Shown: positions 16,591-26,387, numbered from the stretch's first letter. The stretch is 64,000 nt of DNA from Paraburkholderia bannensis (GCF_014200455.1 NZ_JACHBW010000005.1:294438-358437); one strand, 5' to 3'. Numbers and translations are program-made. The notes: a model not told the origin generated them from the letters alone.

Positions 16591-18246
16591 TCAGAAATTT
16601 CGAACCCTCCAGGTGAGCATGGTTGCGGCTCCCGGCCGCTCTGAGGACGGGGCATTGACTGTCTCGATGAACTCTTTCAGCCGGCTTGCGCTTAGTGCGC
16701 GGCTATAGAAAAAACCTTGACCAAACTCGGCACGACTCGTCCGCGCGATGTGGTGATGAGCCGCGTTCTCAATGCCTTCGACCACGACCACGGCGCCAAT
16801 CTCATGGCCCATGCGCGTCAATGCGCTGACCTGTCTGGATCGCTCATCAGGATCGTTTGCCAGCACGTTCCTGTCGATTTTCACCATCTCGAAGCTCATC
16901 TCTTTCGACAGTTCAAGTCCGACATCAGTGGGACGCACGGCGGACAGGGCAAAGCGCACTCCTTTTTCACGCGCCTGCGCCATCAGCGGGATTAGACGTT
17001 TCTTGAACTTCCTCGCGCTCCCCGCTCCGATCTTGAGTATTAGCGGTGGGACGCCGAGGGAACCAACGTCGGCAAGGTGCGCGTTGAACCCGGAACTTAT
17101 CAGGTAAGAAGCGGGAGCCGTAACGCCCAGGTAGAGCGATTTCGGAGCGCCGATTTCGCGCAATTCCTGAGCTGCACGCGATACGACGAATCGCGTCATC
17201 GGACCGATCAAACTACTGTCCTCAATGAACTCCATATAGTGAGCCGGGCCCAGTGCGCCGTACTTCTGGTTGTCCCATCGCAACAACGCTTCGACGCCAA
17301 CGCATCTGGCCCGCCTCACGCTAACGACGGGTTGGTACTCAAGATGGAATTCGCCGCGACGCAGCCCTGCACGCGCAGCACGCAGGAGCGACCTGTCGTA
17401 GCGAAACCATCTTTTGAGCGCCCAGCCGGCAACGACGACCAGGACCGCCACCACGATCGGCCAGACGACAAAGCCCAATATGTTCCGTGCCGAGGTGCGC
17501 TGCGTAGCAATGGCCGCCAAAGCCCGCGCCGGGGCGAGTGTGTCGGCGCCGATCGAAGGCGAGATCGCTTGCGTTTCACAACTGCTACCCGCGGAGCAGT
17601 CGGGGGCCGAGATCGCTGGCTGTTCCGGCGACTGCTCCGCCCAGTCGGCGCGTGAGCTGACGCCGGCCATTGCGTCAGAAGCAGGAGGGGCGTTTCGTTC
17701 TGCCGCCTCCTGGTCGCCGATGTGCCACCGTACTTCCCTGAGCAGCGTCACAGCGTTCGGCCCCGAAGCGGCCTTTGCAGCAGCAGTTCCGATGGCGACG
17801 TCGCGCATGTCGTTCAGCGAATCGCAGGTATTCGTTCGCACAGGCATCGGGCCAGCAACCGGTCCGGCAAGGGCGGCGGGAACAACGGGTAACTCCGCAA
17901 TGGACGCGCAATCTGAACCAATGCGAATCGGGGCCGCTGGGGGACCGGCAAGCCAGTCCGTCAATTGTTGCCAGACGTTGCGCTCAATCGTCGGAATGGA
18001 ACCAGAACTGGTGTCGGCCGGACCAGCAAAAGCAAGTGAGGTACATGTGCAGATGACCAGAACGACTGCCAACCCTGTTTCTGAGGCTCGACGCAGCGTG
18101 TTGAAGGCGCCGCCCCTGAATGTTGATACAGGAAATGCAAATGCCATTGATTTATCGCTAGAGGAATTCAGCTTGAGAAGCGTTATCGGTCGAACCGCTA
18201 TGCGTAGACGAAACATCGACAGAAGTGGAACCGGTCTGCGCCGCAC
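16591..18246 (-). CDS. membrane-anchored EAL-domain protein with degenerate active site
   Basis: A 551-residue protein: membrane segment 57-73 (GLAVVLVICTCTSLAFA), a Ser/Pro/Ala-rich periplasmic region of about 180 residues with five scattered Cys, a second membrane segment 257-275, then an EAL domain from about 290. The EALLRW motif (319-324), the Lys-Ile-Asp (MVKIDRN) and VEGIEN are kept, but the catalytic DDFGTG loop is replaced by SAVRPT (435-440), the metal Asn loop reads VTAPASYL, and the ExT motif reads KIGAGS. Key metal ligands of c-di-GMP phosphodiesterases are therefore missing, so it is probably a c-di-GMP receptor or signalling partner, not an enzyme. The exact start (ATG at 18246, 18216 or 18147) is uncertain. 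Confidence 0.82.
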   Translation of the reverse strand: MRRRPVPLLSMFRLRIAVRPITLLKLNSSSDKSMAFAFPVSTFRGGAFNTLRRASETGLAVVLVICTCTSLAFAGPADTSSGSIPTIERNVWQQLTDWLAGPPAAPIRIGSDCASIAELPVVPAALAGPVAGPMPVRTNTCDSLNDMRDVAIGTAAAKAASGPNAVTLLREVRWHIGDQEAAERNAPPASDAMAGVSSRADWAEQSPEQPAISAPDCSAGSSCETQAISPSIGADTLAPARALAAIATQRTSARNILGFVVWPIVVAVLVVVAGWALKRWFRYDRSLLRAARAGLRRGEFHLEYQPVVSVRRARCVGVEALLRWDNQKYGALGPAHYMEFIEDSSLIGPMTRFVVSRAAQELREIGAPKSLYLGVTAPASYLISSGFNAHLADVGSLGVPPLILKIGAGSARKFKKRLIPLMAQAREKGVRFALSAVRPTDVGLELSKEMSFEMVKIDRNVLANDPDERSRQVSALTRMGHEIGAVVVVEGIENAAHHHIARTSRAEFGQGFFYSRALSASRLKEFIETVNAPSSERPGAATMLTWRVRNF

Positions 18247-18394
18247 TTTGCCAGCGTGTGGGCGTCCGCAATAGCAGCAGATGGCAAAAGAAACGCCATA
18301 TCAGATTGGAATGTGGCTATCTTCTAAATGTGGGTGGGCGTTCTGACGGAACTGACCCGACGCCTGCAATGGTGTGTTCTGCGAGGAGTACACG

Positions 18395-19846
18395 TTGAAA
18401 CGGTACGAGCGTTTAGCCGACCAGCTCAGCGAGCTCATCAAGCGCGGTGATCTGCCACCCGGCGCGCGTATCCCTTCGGTTCGCGCGGCTTGCAAGGCGT
18501 GGAACGTGAGCCCCGCGACGGTATTTCGTGCCTACTACCTGCTTGAAAATCGGGGGGAGATCAGGGCGCGCCCGCGCTCAGGCTATTTCGTTTCTCCGGG
18601 CTGCACGGACTTACCGCGAGCGAGCCCCAAGACCCCGCTGGCGATCGACCCGAAGACCGTGAATGTCAGCGACCTTGTATTCGAGGTCATCAAGACGATC
18701 AGGCAGGCCGAGACCGTCCCATTTGGGTCAGCGTTTTTGAGTCCTGCGCTGTTTCCGATGGCGCGCGTCGGAAAGTCATGCGCGACGGTCAATCGTTCAA
18801 CGTACCTCGCCGGCATGGTAGATGGATTGCCGCCGGGGCACGAGGGATTGCGTCAGCAGATTTCGTTGCGTTATCTGATGGCGGGGATGACGGTGCCCGT
18901 CGACGAGATAATCATCACGAGCGGCGCACTCGAAGCCCTGACGCTAAGCGTCCAGTTGCTCGCCGCGCCAGGCGATGTGATCGTGATCGAAAAGCCGACG
19001 TTCTATGCGGCGCTGCAGGCTATCGAGCGTCTAAGGCTGAACGTCGTGGAGATTCCTGTCGACCCGGTGGAGGGGCACGATCTGGATGCGCTCGCGCGAG
19101 CGCTGCAGCAACATCCGGTTCGGGCTTGCTGGTTCATGACCTCGTTCCACAATCCGACCGGCGTGACGCTGGACGATTCCAGGAAACAGGCGCTGGTTGA
19201 TCTGCTCGCCAGACACGATGTGCCGCTCATCGAGGATGACGTCTACAACGAACTGCATTTTGGCCCGGACCCGGTGCGCCCTGCCAAATTCTTCGACCGC
19301 AAAGGTCTTGTCATCCATTGTGGATCGTTCTCGAAGTGCCTTGCGCCCGGATATCGCATCGGCTGGGCCGCGGCCGGAAGGTTCGCGTGCAGGCTCGAAC
19401 GTGCGAAGTGGATGACCACGCTATCGGCCAGCATGCCGGCGCAGCGCGCAATCGCCGACTATCTGGAGCACGGCGGCTATGAACGCTTCCTGCACAAACT
19501 ACGTCGCGAATTGGCCCTTCAGCAGTCGCAAATGCTCGACGCGATTAGCCGGTATTTCCCTGCGAATACGACGGCGACGAAGTCTGACGGCGGCTATTTC
19601 ACGTGGGTCGCGCTACCGGATTACCTGGACTCGATACACCTCTTCCAGGCTGCGCTCAACAGTGGCATCAGTATCGCGCCCGGACCGGTCTTCTCCGCGG
19701 ACGGCGCCTTTCGACACTGTGTACGTCTGAATTATGGATACCCGTGGTCGGCCCGGTTCGACAAAGCGGTCGCGACACTCGGCGCGCTGTGCGCCGATGA
19801 ATCGCGTTGCGGCGCCAGCCTGGCCGGGCCGGTTCAACTGGCATGA
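18395..19846 (+). CDS. MocR-type regulator: GntR HTH fused to class I aminotransferase domain
   Basis: A 483-residue paralogue of the protein at 15083-16519. The winged helix reads KRYERLADQLSELIKRG, IPSVRAACKAWNVSPATVFR and ARPRSGYFV. The aminotransferase domain has a normal HNPTG loop, IEDDVYNELHFG, and the PLP Lys in HCGSFSKCLAPGYRIGW. I chose the TTG at 18395 because it aligns with the paralogue's MKRY start and has GAGGAG seven bases upstream; a GTG 21 bases earlier (18374) is possible. It is divergent from the degenerate EAL gene, so it may control that gene. Confidence 0.88.
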   Translation: MKRYERLADQLSELIKRGDLPPGARIPSVRAACKAWNVSPATVFRAYYLLENRGEIRARPRSGYFVSPGCTDLPRASPKTPLAIDPKTVNVSDLVFEVIKTIRQAETVPFGSAFLSPALFPMARVGKSCATVNRSTYLAGMVDGLPPGHEGLRQQISLRYLMAGMTVPVDEIIITSGALEALTLSVQLLAAPGDVIVIEKPTFYAALQAIERLRLNVVEIPVDPVEGHDLDALARALQQHPVRACWFMTSFHNPTGVTLDDSRKQALVDLLARHDVPLIEDDVYNELHFGPDPVRPAKFFDRKGLVIHCGSFSKCLAPGYRIGWAAAGRFACRLERAKWMTTLSASMPAQRAIADYLEHGGYERFLHKLRRELALQQSQMLDAISRYFPANTTATKSDGGYFTWVALPDYLDSIHLFQAALNSGISIAPGPVFSADGAFRHCVRLNYGYPWSARFDKAVATLGALCADESRCGASLAGPVQLA

Positions 19847-19860
19847 CACCGGCGTCGATC

Positions 19861-21774
19861 TCAACCCGGCACGCCGGCGGGTAAATCGTGAAGCTCGTGC
19901 ACGACAATACGCGCCTTGCCTGCGACTTTAGCGCGATACATGGCAGCATCCGCCGCGCGTAACAGGGCTTCCCCACTCGACGACGCTGCGTGGCCGCGCA
20001 GTAGCATACCGATACTGGCCGACAACCGCACGACCTTCGCCCCGAGCGCTACGGGCTGGCTCAAAGCCAGCAGGATTGCACGGCAGATTCTCTCCAATGC
20101 AGCACGATCGATTGCGGGGCCGGTCAGCAGCACCGTGAACTCATCCCCTGCGTGTCGCGCAACCAGATCCCCGTCACGCACGCAGCGGCTGATCCGGCGC
20201 GCGGCTTCAACAAGTACTTCGTCGCCGCACTGATGCCCGTATGTATCGTTGACAGCCTTGAAGCCGTCGAGGTCGATAAACAGAATGGCCGCCACACCGT
20301 CTGCGCCCGCTGCGCATGCTTGCTCCAGTCTCTCGATGAACGAGCGTCTGTTAGGCAGGCCGGTCAGCGCATCGTGGAACGCCTGATGCCGCAGGCGATC
20401 GAGCAATGCCGTTCGCTCCGTTACATCGTGCACCAGCAGGTAGTAGCCATCTGCCACCTGATCGTGGACGCGGCGCGGCACCAGGACACCACGCAGGACA
20501 CGTTGGAGCCCGTTGAGCGTGGCTCCGACCTCGTACTCGACCCTTTCGCCGTTGAGCGCGCGTTGGACGTACGGCTCGATGGCGGCAAAGTAGTCGGTGT
20601 CGAGAACCTCATGGGTAAGCCGTCCCACGATCTCCTCCGGGTCCAGCCCCATCCACTCGCGATAGGTTGAGTTAGCGAACCGAAAACGTCGCTCGCCGTC
20701 GACGTAAGCGACCAGCACCGGCAGATTGTCAGCGATGGCGCGCAAGTCCACCCGCGTGGCTCCCAACTGACGCTCGGCATTCGTCAGTTGCTCATGCGCC
20801 CTGCGCAGAACTTCAGAGGCCTCATGGGCTCCACGATGCAACGCGGCCTCCCGCGCATCGCGTGCGGTTTTTTCCCGTTGCTCCGCCTGGGTATCGTGAA
20901 TGACAAACAGCCAGCCTCCGTCACGGGTCGACGTCGTCTGCTTGAACGCCACCTGCACTCGCGCTGGTTTGCTTTGCTTGTTGCGCAAGCGGAACGTTAC
21001 GTCGATCGTCAGGACCTCGGCCCCGCGGCCACGCTTCAGTGCCTGCACGGCCTGTTCAAGGTTGCTCCGGTCGCTCGCATCCAGCAGATCGAGTATGTTT
21101 GTTTTCGTCAGCGGAGCGCGCGAGCACGCGAAGAATTTCACGCAGGCCTCGTTCATGTGCCGCCACGCCCAGTCCCTTCCGATATGCGCGATAGCGACCG
21201 GAGTTCGATGGAACGTGTCGACGTAAAGGGCATGCTGGGCCTGAAGCCGGTCGATCGCCTGAAGCACCTCAAAACGATCAGAGCTGTCCAGCTTTCGCAG
21301 GCCAACTTCGTGCTCGATCATTTGCCCCAGGTCTACCAGCATCTGACGCTGTTGGTGCGTGAAGCGCCGCGGCTGCGAGTGCATCACACTTAGCATACCG
21401 ATGGGTTTGCCGCACGGTAGACGCAGCGCAACGCCTGCGAAAAAGCGGATCGCCAAGGTGCTGGTTGCCAGCGGCCCCTGCGCAAGCTCCGCATCGCACA
21501 ACGCATCCTTGACGACAAACGGTCCTTCGCATTGGAGCGTGCGGCCATAGTACGTGTTCACATGATCTACGACGTCCCGTTCGCAACCGCTCACGCCTAT
21601 TATTTCCGGCTGGCCCGGACTGTCGAGACATATGACGGAGATCGGAAAATTCAGCGCGCGTGCTGCGATCCGGGTCACGCGCTCAAAGTACTGATCTCCT
21701 TCGCTTTCTGTGGGGAAGGGGATGCTGCCTGCTTGTCCAGGTTGTCGCGCATTCATAATGCAGTCGTCTTTCAC
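19861..21774 (-). CDS. diguanylate cyclase with GAF and two PAS domains
   Basis: About 637 residues: an N-terminal GAF domain (roughly 20-165), PAS (190-300, RTPVAIAHIGRDWAWRHMNE), a coiled linker (305-350), a second PAS (350-465, NLPVLVAYVDGERRFRFANS) and GGDEF (475-630, DALTGLPNRRSFIERL). The signature loop is AGDEF (VARHAGDEFTVLL) rather than GGDEF; AGDEF variants with activity are known. RDGD five residues before it is an intact inhibitory I-site. It should make c-di-GMP in response to a cytosolic ligand. GTG at 21774 follows a GGAG; ATG at 21756 is the alternative. It begins three bases after the stop of the EAL gene at 21777-22772, so the opposing enzymes form one operon. Confidence 0.87.
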   Translation of the reverse strand: MKDDCIMNARQPGQAGSIPFPTESEGDQYFERVTRIAARALNFPISVICLDSPGQPEIIGVSGCERDVVDHVNTYYGRTLQCEGPFVVKDALCDAELAQGPLATSTLAIRFFAGVALRLPCGKPIGMLSVMHSQPRRFTHQQRQMLVDLGQMIEHEVGLRKLDSSDRFEVLQAIDRLQAQHALYVDTFHRTPVAIAHIGRDWAWRHMNEACVKFFACSRAPLTKTNILDLLDASDRSNLEQAVQALKRGRGAEVLTIDVTFRLRNKQSKPARVQVAFKQTTSTRDGGWLFVIHDTQAEQREKTARDAREAALHRGAHEASEVLRRAHEQLTNAERQLGATRVDLRAIADNLPVLVAYVDGERRFRFANSTYREWMGLDPEEIVGRLTHEVLDTDYFAAIEPYVQRALNGERVEYEVGATLNGLQRVLRGVLVPRRVHDQVADGYYLLVHDVTERTALLDRLRHQAFHDALTGLPNRRSFIERLEQACAAGADGVAAILFIDLDGFKAVNDTYGHQCGDEVLVEAARRISRCVRDGDLVARHAGDEFTVLLTGPAIDRAALERICRAILLALSQPVALGAKVVRLSASIGMLLRGHAASSSGEALLRAADAAMYRAKVAGKARIVVHELHDLPAGVPG

Positions 21775-21776
21775 GC

Positions 21777-22772
21777 TCAATGCTCCATTCCCGCCACATC
21801 GTCCAATGTGTAAATCGACGCCGGCGCCAACACGAACGCACGAAGCTGATCGAATGCCATAGGCTTCCCATGCCAGTATCCCTGCGCGAGGTCGATTCCC
21901 GAGCGCTTGACCACGTCATGTTCTGCGGCGGTCTCGATGCCTTCCGCAACCACTTTCGCATCAAGTGAATGCGCCAGCGTTGCTATCGAATTCAGAAACT
22001 CAATGCGCGCTTCGCCGCGCATCGCCAGAAATCGCCGGTCTACCTTCACGTAATCGAAGCGGAAGTCCGCGAGCAAATCGAGATTGCTGAAGCCGGTGCC
22101 GAAATCGTCGATTGACAGGCGTACGCCGCGTTGCCTCATGTGGTTAAGCGCTGTGACAACCCGCGGCGTGCGCTCGACGCAGCTGCGCTCGGTCAGCTCC
22201 AGAACAAGGCGCCCCAGCATCGCACCGGCGGACTCGCAGATATCCTCGACAAAGCGGTCCTCCATCAGATGCCGCGCGCAGATGTTTATCGATAGGTGCC
22301 AGGACTGAGGGAGCGACAGTTGGGCGAGTGCACGATTCGCCTCGCGCAGCACGAAACAGGTCAGCGCCCTGAGCAAATCCGTGCCTTCAAGCTTTCCAAT
22401 GAACCGCCCCGGCCCTGCAGCTCCGAACTCTGGATGGCTCCATCGGAGCAGCGCTTCCACGCCCACGCAGTTGCGCGTGCGCGTGTCCACAATGGGCTGA
22501 TAGACGACATGGAACTCCCCGCGACGAAGACCGATACGCACTGCGCGCCGCAATCTTGCCCGTGGGCGAACCCGATAAGCCACGTACGCGAACGCGCCGC
22601 AAGCCGATAGCGCGATAACCCGCACGACAGTGTCGCAAGATGCAATCAGGCTGGCCGCAAGCAAACCCGCTACGCCCGACACAACGGCGATAGTCACCAG
22701 CGTGTCCGAATGCTCGTCGAACACAGGTCGCAGCCGGCCTACTCGTGCTATGTAGCGTCGGAAAAGGCGCAT
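21777..22772 (-). CDS. EAL-domain cyclic-di-GMP phosphodiesterase, membrane-bound
   Basis: A 331-residue protein with two predicted N-terminal membrane helices (about 24-43 and 49-66) and an EAL domain from about 78. All residues needed for c-di-GMP hydrolysis are visible: EALLRW, SINICARHL (metal Asn), LELTERS, IDDFGTGFSNLD, the Lys in YVKVDRRF and AEGIET, followed by AQGYWHGKP. It should therefore cleave c-di-GMP to pGpG at the inner membrane. It is upstream of, and almost touching, the AGDEF cyclase gene in the same direction, suggesting a coupled synthesis/degradation pair. No periplasmic sensor domain of any size is present. Confidence 0.9.
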   Translation of the reverse strand: MRLFRRYIARVGRLRPVFDEHSDTLVTIAVVSGVAGLLAASLIASCDTVVRVIALSACGAFAYVAYRVRPRARLRRAVRIGLRRGEFHVVYQPIVDTRTRNCVGVEALLRWSHPEFGAAGPGRFIGKLEGTDLLRALTCFVLREANRALAQLSLPQSWHLSINICARHLMEDRFVEDICESAGAMLGRLVLELTERSCVERTPRVVTALNHMRQRGVRLSIDDFGTGFSNLDLLADFRFDYVKVDRRFLAMRGEARIEFLNSIATLAHSLDAKVVAEGIETAAEHDVVKRSGIDLAQGYWHGKPMAFDQLRAFVLAPASIYTLDDVAGMEH

Positions 22773-23393
22773 GAGGGTACTTCGTGCTGTTATCTGAGTT
22801 GCGTACTATGACCTGGCTGCGTTTCGAAAACGAGGAGCAGTTACGTGTCAAAACATGCGGATCAGATCGGCCGTCATATGCGAGGTTCGTCGGCGCGGCA
22901 AGTCGCCGAAGCAGGGCGCAATCGATTATGTCTGGCACGCTGTTATACGGCTTTGACAACGTCGCCACGACAATCACCGTCGGTGACTGGGCATCGGAGA
23001 TCGTGCCGCTGGAGCATGAGGCATCAAATGCCCAAAGCGCTTGCGTGCCACGCTGATACGCGTCCGGCTGGTTTCGAAAGCTCACCCTTGGTACACACCC
23101 GACCCGAGATGCGATAGACAACGGGAGCCTGCCACCCCTGTACACATGTTGATATCTGGAAAGCGGAGCAGGATTTGCCGGCGGCGCAGTGATTCCAGAA
23201 TGAGGTGACTGCACCGCGTCGCCTGGCTAGAAACGGGTTCTCGCTAGCAGTCGATTCGCGAGGGACGGTGACCACGCTACCGATAACGCGGCTCCTGCCG
23301 AAGGTCCGCTGTCGGCGGCGAGCTGACCTCTGAATATCCTCCTTGGCGTCCACTCGAACGACGAATAATGGCCGACCAGAGCTGCCAGATTCG
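22773..23393. other. intergenic region, no gene recognised
   Basis: About 620 bases between the EAL gene start and a truncated GNAT gene. Open frames on both strands (for example minus 23024-23440) have no recognisable domain, no ribosome-binding site and atypical codon use. It borders the decayed integrase region and is probably degraded accessory DNA plus the promoter of the EAL/GGDEF pair. Confidence 0.4.
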
Positions 23394-23771
23394 TCAGTGG
23401 TCCAGTTCGATGCGCAAGCGAAGAGACTCAGCGAATCCATAGGCCGCCGTCTTTCGGAAGCGCTCGATCAAGACACCATCGCATGCTGCGATAACCCGCT
23501 GCGAGGCTATATTTTCGGGGTCAACCGTTAGCTCGACGTAGGACAACCCTTGCAGCCTCGCTTCGCCGAGCATCAGGTTGAGCGCCTGCCTGGCGTAGCC
23601 GTTGCCTCTCTTCCAAGGCGCGACAGAGAAGCCGATATGTCCAAGCACGTTCGGCGGCAATTCGGTTGTTCCAGCCTGCCGACGAAATCCGATTGCGCCG
23701 CTGACGTCGCCGTCCCGGATCCATCGGACAATGCTTGGCAGTAGTTTGCGCGGTGCCGCCGAATGTCTCAA
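23394..23771 (-). CDS. GNAT family N-acetyltransferase, N-terminally truncated
   Basis: The readable 125 residues contain the core of a GNAT acetyltransferase: IRDGDVSGAIGFRRQAGT, LPPNVLGHIGFSVAPWKRGN, then GYARQALNLMLGEARLQG (the acetyl-CoA-binding R/Q-x-x-G-x-A motif appears as KRGNGYA), and SQRVIAACDGVLIERFRK. Relatives are usually near 170 residues, so about 40-50 N-terminal residues are missing. The only start is a TTG at 23771 without a ribosome-binding site, and the bases just upstream (from 23812) belong to a decayed integrase. I read this as a gene cut at its 5' end by the integrase-bearing element, possibly no longer expressed. Confidence 0.55.
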   Translation of the reverse strand: MRHSAAPRKLLPSIVRWIRDGDVSGAIGFRRQAGTTELPPNVLGHIGFSVAPWKRGNGYARQALNLMLGEARLQGLSYVELTVDPENIASQRVIAACDGVLIERFRKTAAYGFAESLRLRIELDH

Positions 23772-23811
23772 ATTGGCCGGACATCGTTTGAGCGCCGCCC
23801 GGCCGTGACGG

Positions 23812-24170
23812 TCACACGTCGGTCTGCTCCGCCATCTCGAAGTGAGTCGTCGACCTCGATACCAGGATACCGCACCGGGCTCTCCAGCTTGCTATGTCCG
23901 AGAAACAACTGTACCGCCCTGAGATTCTATGTGTGACGCTAGATCAGCGACGCCTTGGTCCTGCGCATCGTATGCGTCCCGTTAGCCGCATCGGCAAGTC
24001 CGATTGCACCGATCCACTTATGAACCAGCCGGGCGTATTGCCGTGTCGAGAGATGCTGCGAGCCTTGGAGTCGAATCGGCAAAAGATAGTCGCCCACCGA
24101 GAGTTTCAAGGGGCGTACCGTGCGCTGCCGGTAGCAATGGCTTCCATGACGATCTCCTCTTGACGGAAGG
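23812..24170 (-). pseudogene. tyrosine recombinase (phage-type integrase) C-terminal remnant
   Basis: Reading right to left, the frame gives GDYLLPIRLQGSQHLSTRQY, ARLVHKWIGAIGLADAANG and THTMRRTKASLI, then two in-frame TAG codons around RHT, then NLRAVQLFLGHSKLESPVRY and PGIEVDDSL; a one-base shift then leads into EMAEQTDV and a stop at 23812. HTMRR (His-x-x-Arg), LGH and the Tyr nucleophile in VRY are the catalytic motifs of a tyrosine integrase. The two nonsense codons, the frameshift and the missing N-terminal half show that it is dead. It marks a former mobile element next to the truncated GNAT gene. Confidence 0.8.
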
Positions 24171-24331
24171 AGAAACAGTTTGCGCCCGGCGCCGCAGGGC
24201 AATGAGTGAGCCGTTGCGGAACCCGACGTCGAAAGTTGAAATGTCGGCTCCGAAGGCAACAACTGGCCATAGGCCGTCTATAGCGTGCCGATGCCTCGTA
24301 AATTATCGACCGCTCTGCTCTAAGGGGGCGC

Positions 24332-25132
24332 TTACGCGAAGGGGAACGGGCCTGCGAAGTGCCCCACGTAACATAAGTGGGAGACCGCCGACTTACTACG
24401 ACCTGTCCAGCGATGCAGCATGTATGCAGGTGGTTCGAGAAAAGAGGCGGGTTGCGCGTCCGCTTCAACTCGCAGCGCGATCTGAGTGGTCGTGCTCGGG
24501 CAGGTGAATACCGGAACGTTCCCCAGACGCGTCTGCATTGACCGGTGGACGTGTCCGGCAAGAATTCGATCTACGTTGAAATGGCGCGCAAGAACCGCGG
24601 CAAATGCGTCCGCATTCCGTAACCCGTAGAGGTCCAGATAAGGAATGCCCGTCAAGAACGGTGGGTGATGCATGACGATAACCACCGTCTGATCGCGATG
24701 CTCGATAAGTTCGGTATCGAGCCAAGCCAAGGTTTCGGCGTCCAGTTCACCGTGATGTAGTCCGGGAACGGAGGTGTCCAACGCCACGAGCCGCAATTCG
24801 CCCACGTCTAGCGCGAACGAAAGTGCCCCCTTGTCTGGAAGCCACGCGTGCTCCGGGAACGCCGCTCTTAGATTGGCACGGTCATCGTGATTACCCGGTA
24901 GAACCACGAAAGGTCGCTTCAACCCGGCGAGCATTTCGCGAAGCTTTTGATACTCGTCTTCGGTGCCCTCGTCCGTGAGGTCGCCGGAGATGACAACCAG
25001 GTCTGGCTCAGGTCGAATGCGGTTAAGCGCATCGATGGCTGCCGAAAACATTAGATTTGAATCCACAGCGTCTTGATACAGGACGCCGTGAGGCCGAACA
25101 TGAACATCTGAAAGTTGTGCGATGACCGTCAC
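24332..25132 (-). CDS. metallophosphoesterase (CpdA/class III phosphodiesterase type)
   Basis: A 266-residue calcineurin-like phosphoesterase with all five metal motifs in order: QLSDVHV (D-x-H), VVISGDLTDEG (GD), VLPGNHDDR (GNHD), VIVMHHPPF (H) and LAGHVHRSM (GHxH). The overall layout matches CpdA/Rv0805-like class III enzymes, which hydrolyse cyclic or other phosphodiesters; the physiological substrate is uncertain. It ends SHLCYVGHFAGPFPFA, an ending shared with many betaproteobacterial homologues, so the gene appears complete despite the decayed region on its left. No clear co-transcribed neighbour. Confidence 0.9.
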   Translation of the reverse strand: MTVIAQLSDVHVRPHGVLYQDAVDSNLMFSAAIDALNRIRPEPDLVVISGDLTDEGTEDEYQKLREMLAGLKRPFVVLPGNHDDRANLRAAFPEHAWLPDKGALSFALDVGELRLVALDTSVPGLHHGELDAETLAWLDTELIEHRDQTVVIVMHHPPFLTGIPYLDLYGLRNADAFAAVLARHFNVDRILAGHVHRSMQTRLGNVPVFTCPSTTTQIALRVEADAQPASFLEPPAYMLHRWTGRSKSAVSHLCYVGHFAGPFPFA

Positions 25133-26387
25133 CCATTTCTCCGTTGGCTTTGACCTGCGCGAGCGTAGATCAAAGAGATTTTAGGCCGGACAAAATTCGC
25201 CCATCGACAGAGCCTTTTGTGACATCGACCTTGCTCCGAACGTCCACAATTCTGTGTCCGAGTGGCTGATTGGGATGGCGGACGTTGGGTTAGGAAGCAC
25301 GAGAGACCAATCATGGCCGACTACCGCCTGATGCGAAATGCCTATTTCGCTCGATCCTCGCGAGCAGGCGACCGGTGGCGCGCGACCCGTAAGCGCCCTT
25401 CGTCGTGGCTCTTGAAACGGCTCTTCGTCGCCGCCAGGCGGTCGCTGGCAAGGACACGCGACCAACCGCAAATCCGTTGGTTAGTTGTGGCACATGCAAA
25501 GCTCGAACTCGTGTCCGTCAGGGCTGCTCAGTACGATGCTTTTCATCGACTCGATCAAATACACGTTCCGAAGTTTCATGAAGTGTCACCGAAAAGGATG
25601 TCAACCGAATTTAGCAGACGTCAAAAAATTGGCTCACTGCAAGGTCAACCAGACTTCATCCTGTGATTGAAGCTTGAGCATCGTGCAACAGGCATGAGCA
25701 TCCAAAGGCGGACGTACGATTGATACGTCTGAACATCGGCTTGCGGCCCGCTAAGCGCCGAGCCCGCTTCGGACCGGGTTCCAATGCATGTTGCATGCCC
25801 CAAGAAATACCCTGCTAACCCACGGCGTCCATATACCTATCCATCATGTGGCAGAAGCGTAGGCGGGACCCAGCGCGCCTGCGTGTGGAGGTTGGCTTAA
25901 GCGCCGGTATCGCGCGGGTAACCTGAATCACGACTCTGCATGTGTCGACACCGGGCGACGGAGCGTCGTAGAACTTCGATATAAGCACGCGGTTGCCGAA
26001 AGCGCGTCCTCGATAGGTGTGTCGGTTTGACCTGATAGCGCCTGAGGCGTTTCGGCAGCATCAGCAGCATGTGAAAACGGCATTGCGATAGTTCCTGCCC
26101 TACGCGCACGGCGATGGTGCTTCAATGCACGGTCAAGGTGCCAACGCTCCGCAAAGGTTGCACGCACATCCGGTTGCGAACGGTAGATAAAGGGATTCGG
26201 ACTTTGCGCCACCCTGGCACGAAGCTCGCTTATAGCAGGACACAGAGTAGAAGCGGCTAGCGACCGGTACGGCCTTTCAGGCAGCCGGCAACGTGGGGCA
26301 TTGCTCTTGGGGCGCATCGTGCGCCCACGTCGATCGTCGATCGGCGTTTGAACGGAACCGTCGGGTTCCGCCAACAAGGAGCGAGCG
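25133..26387. other. long non-coding or decayed region, no gene recognised
   Basis: About 1.25 kb. Open frames at 25181-25471 (minus), 25262-25666 (plus) and 25928-26377 (minus) carry no recognisable domain or convincing start. Base composition is more even than in the flanking genes. Just before the next gene there is a hairpin, CGGAACC-GTCG-GGTTCCG (26353-26370), immediately ahead of the AAGGAG ribosome-binding site. Together with the integrase remnant to the left, the region is probably accessory DNA in decay. Confidence 0.4.

Noticed and set aside
25262..25666. 134-residue plus-strand frame in the decayed region
   Set aside because: No recognisable motif, no ribosome-binding site and no conserved start; treated as non-coding.
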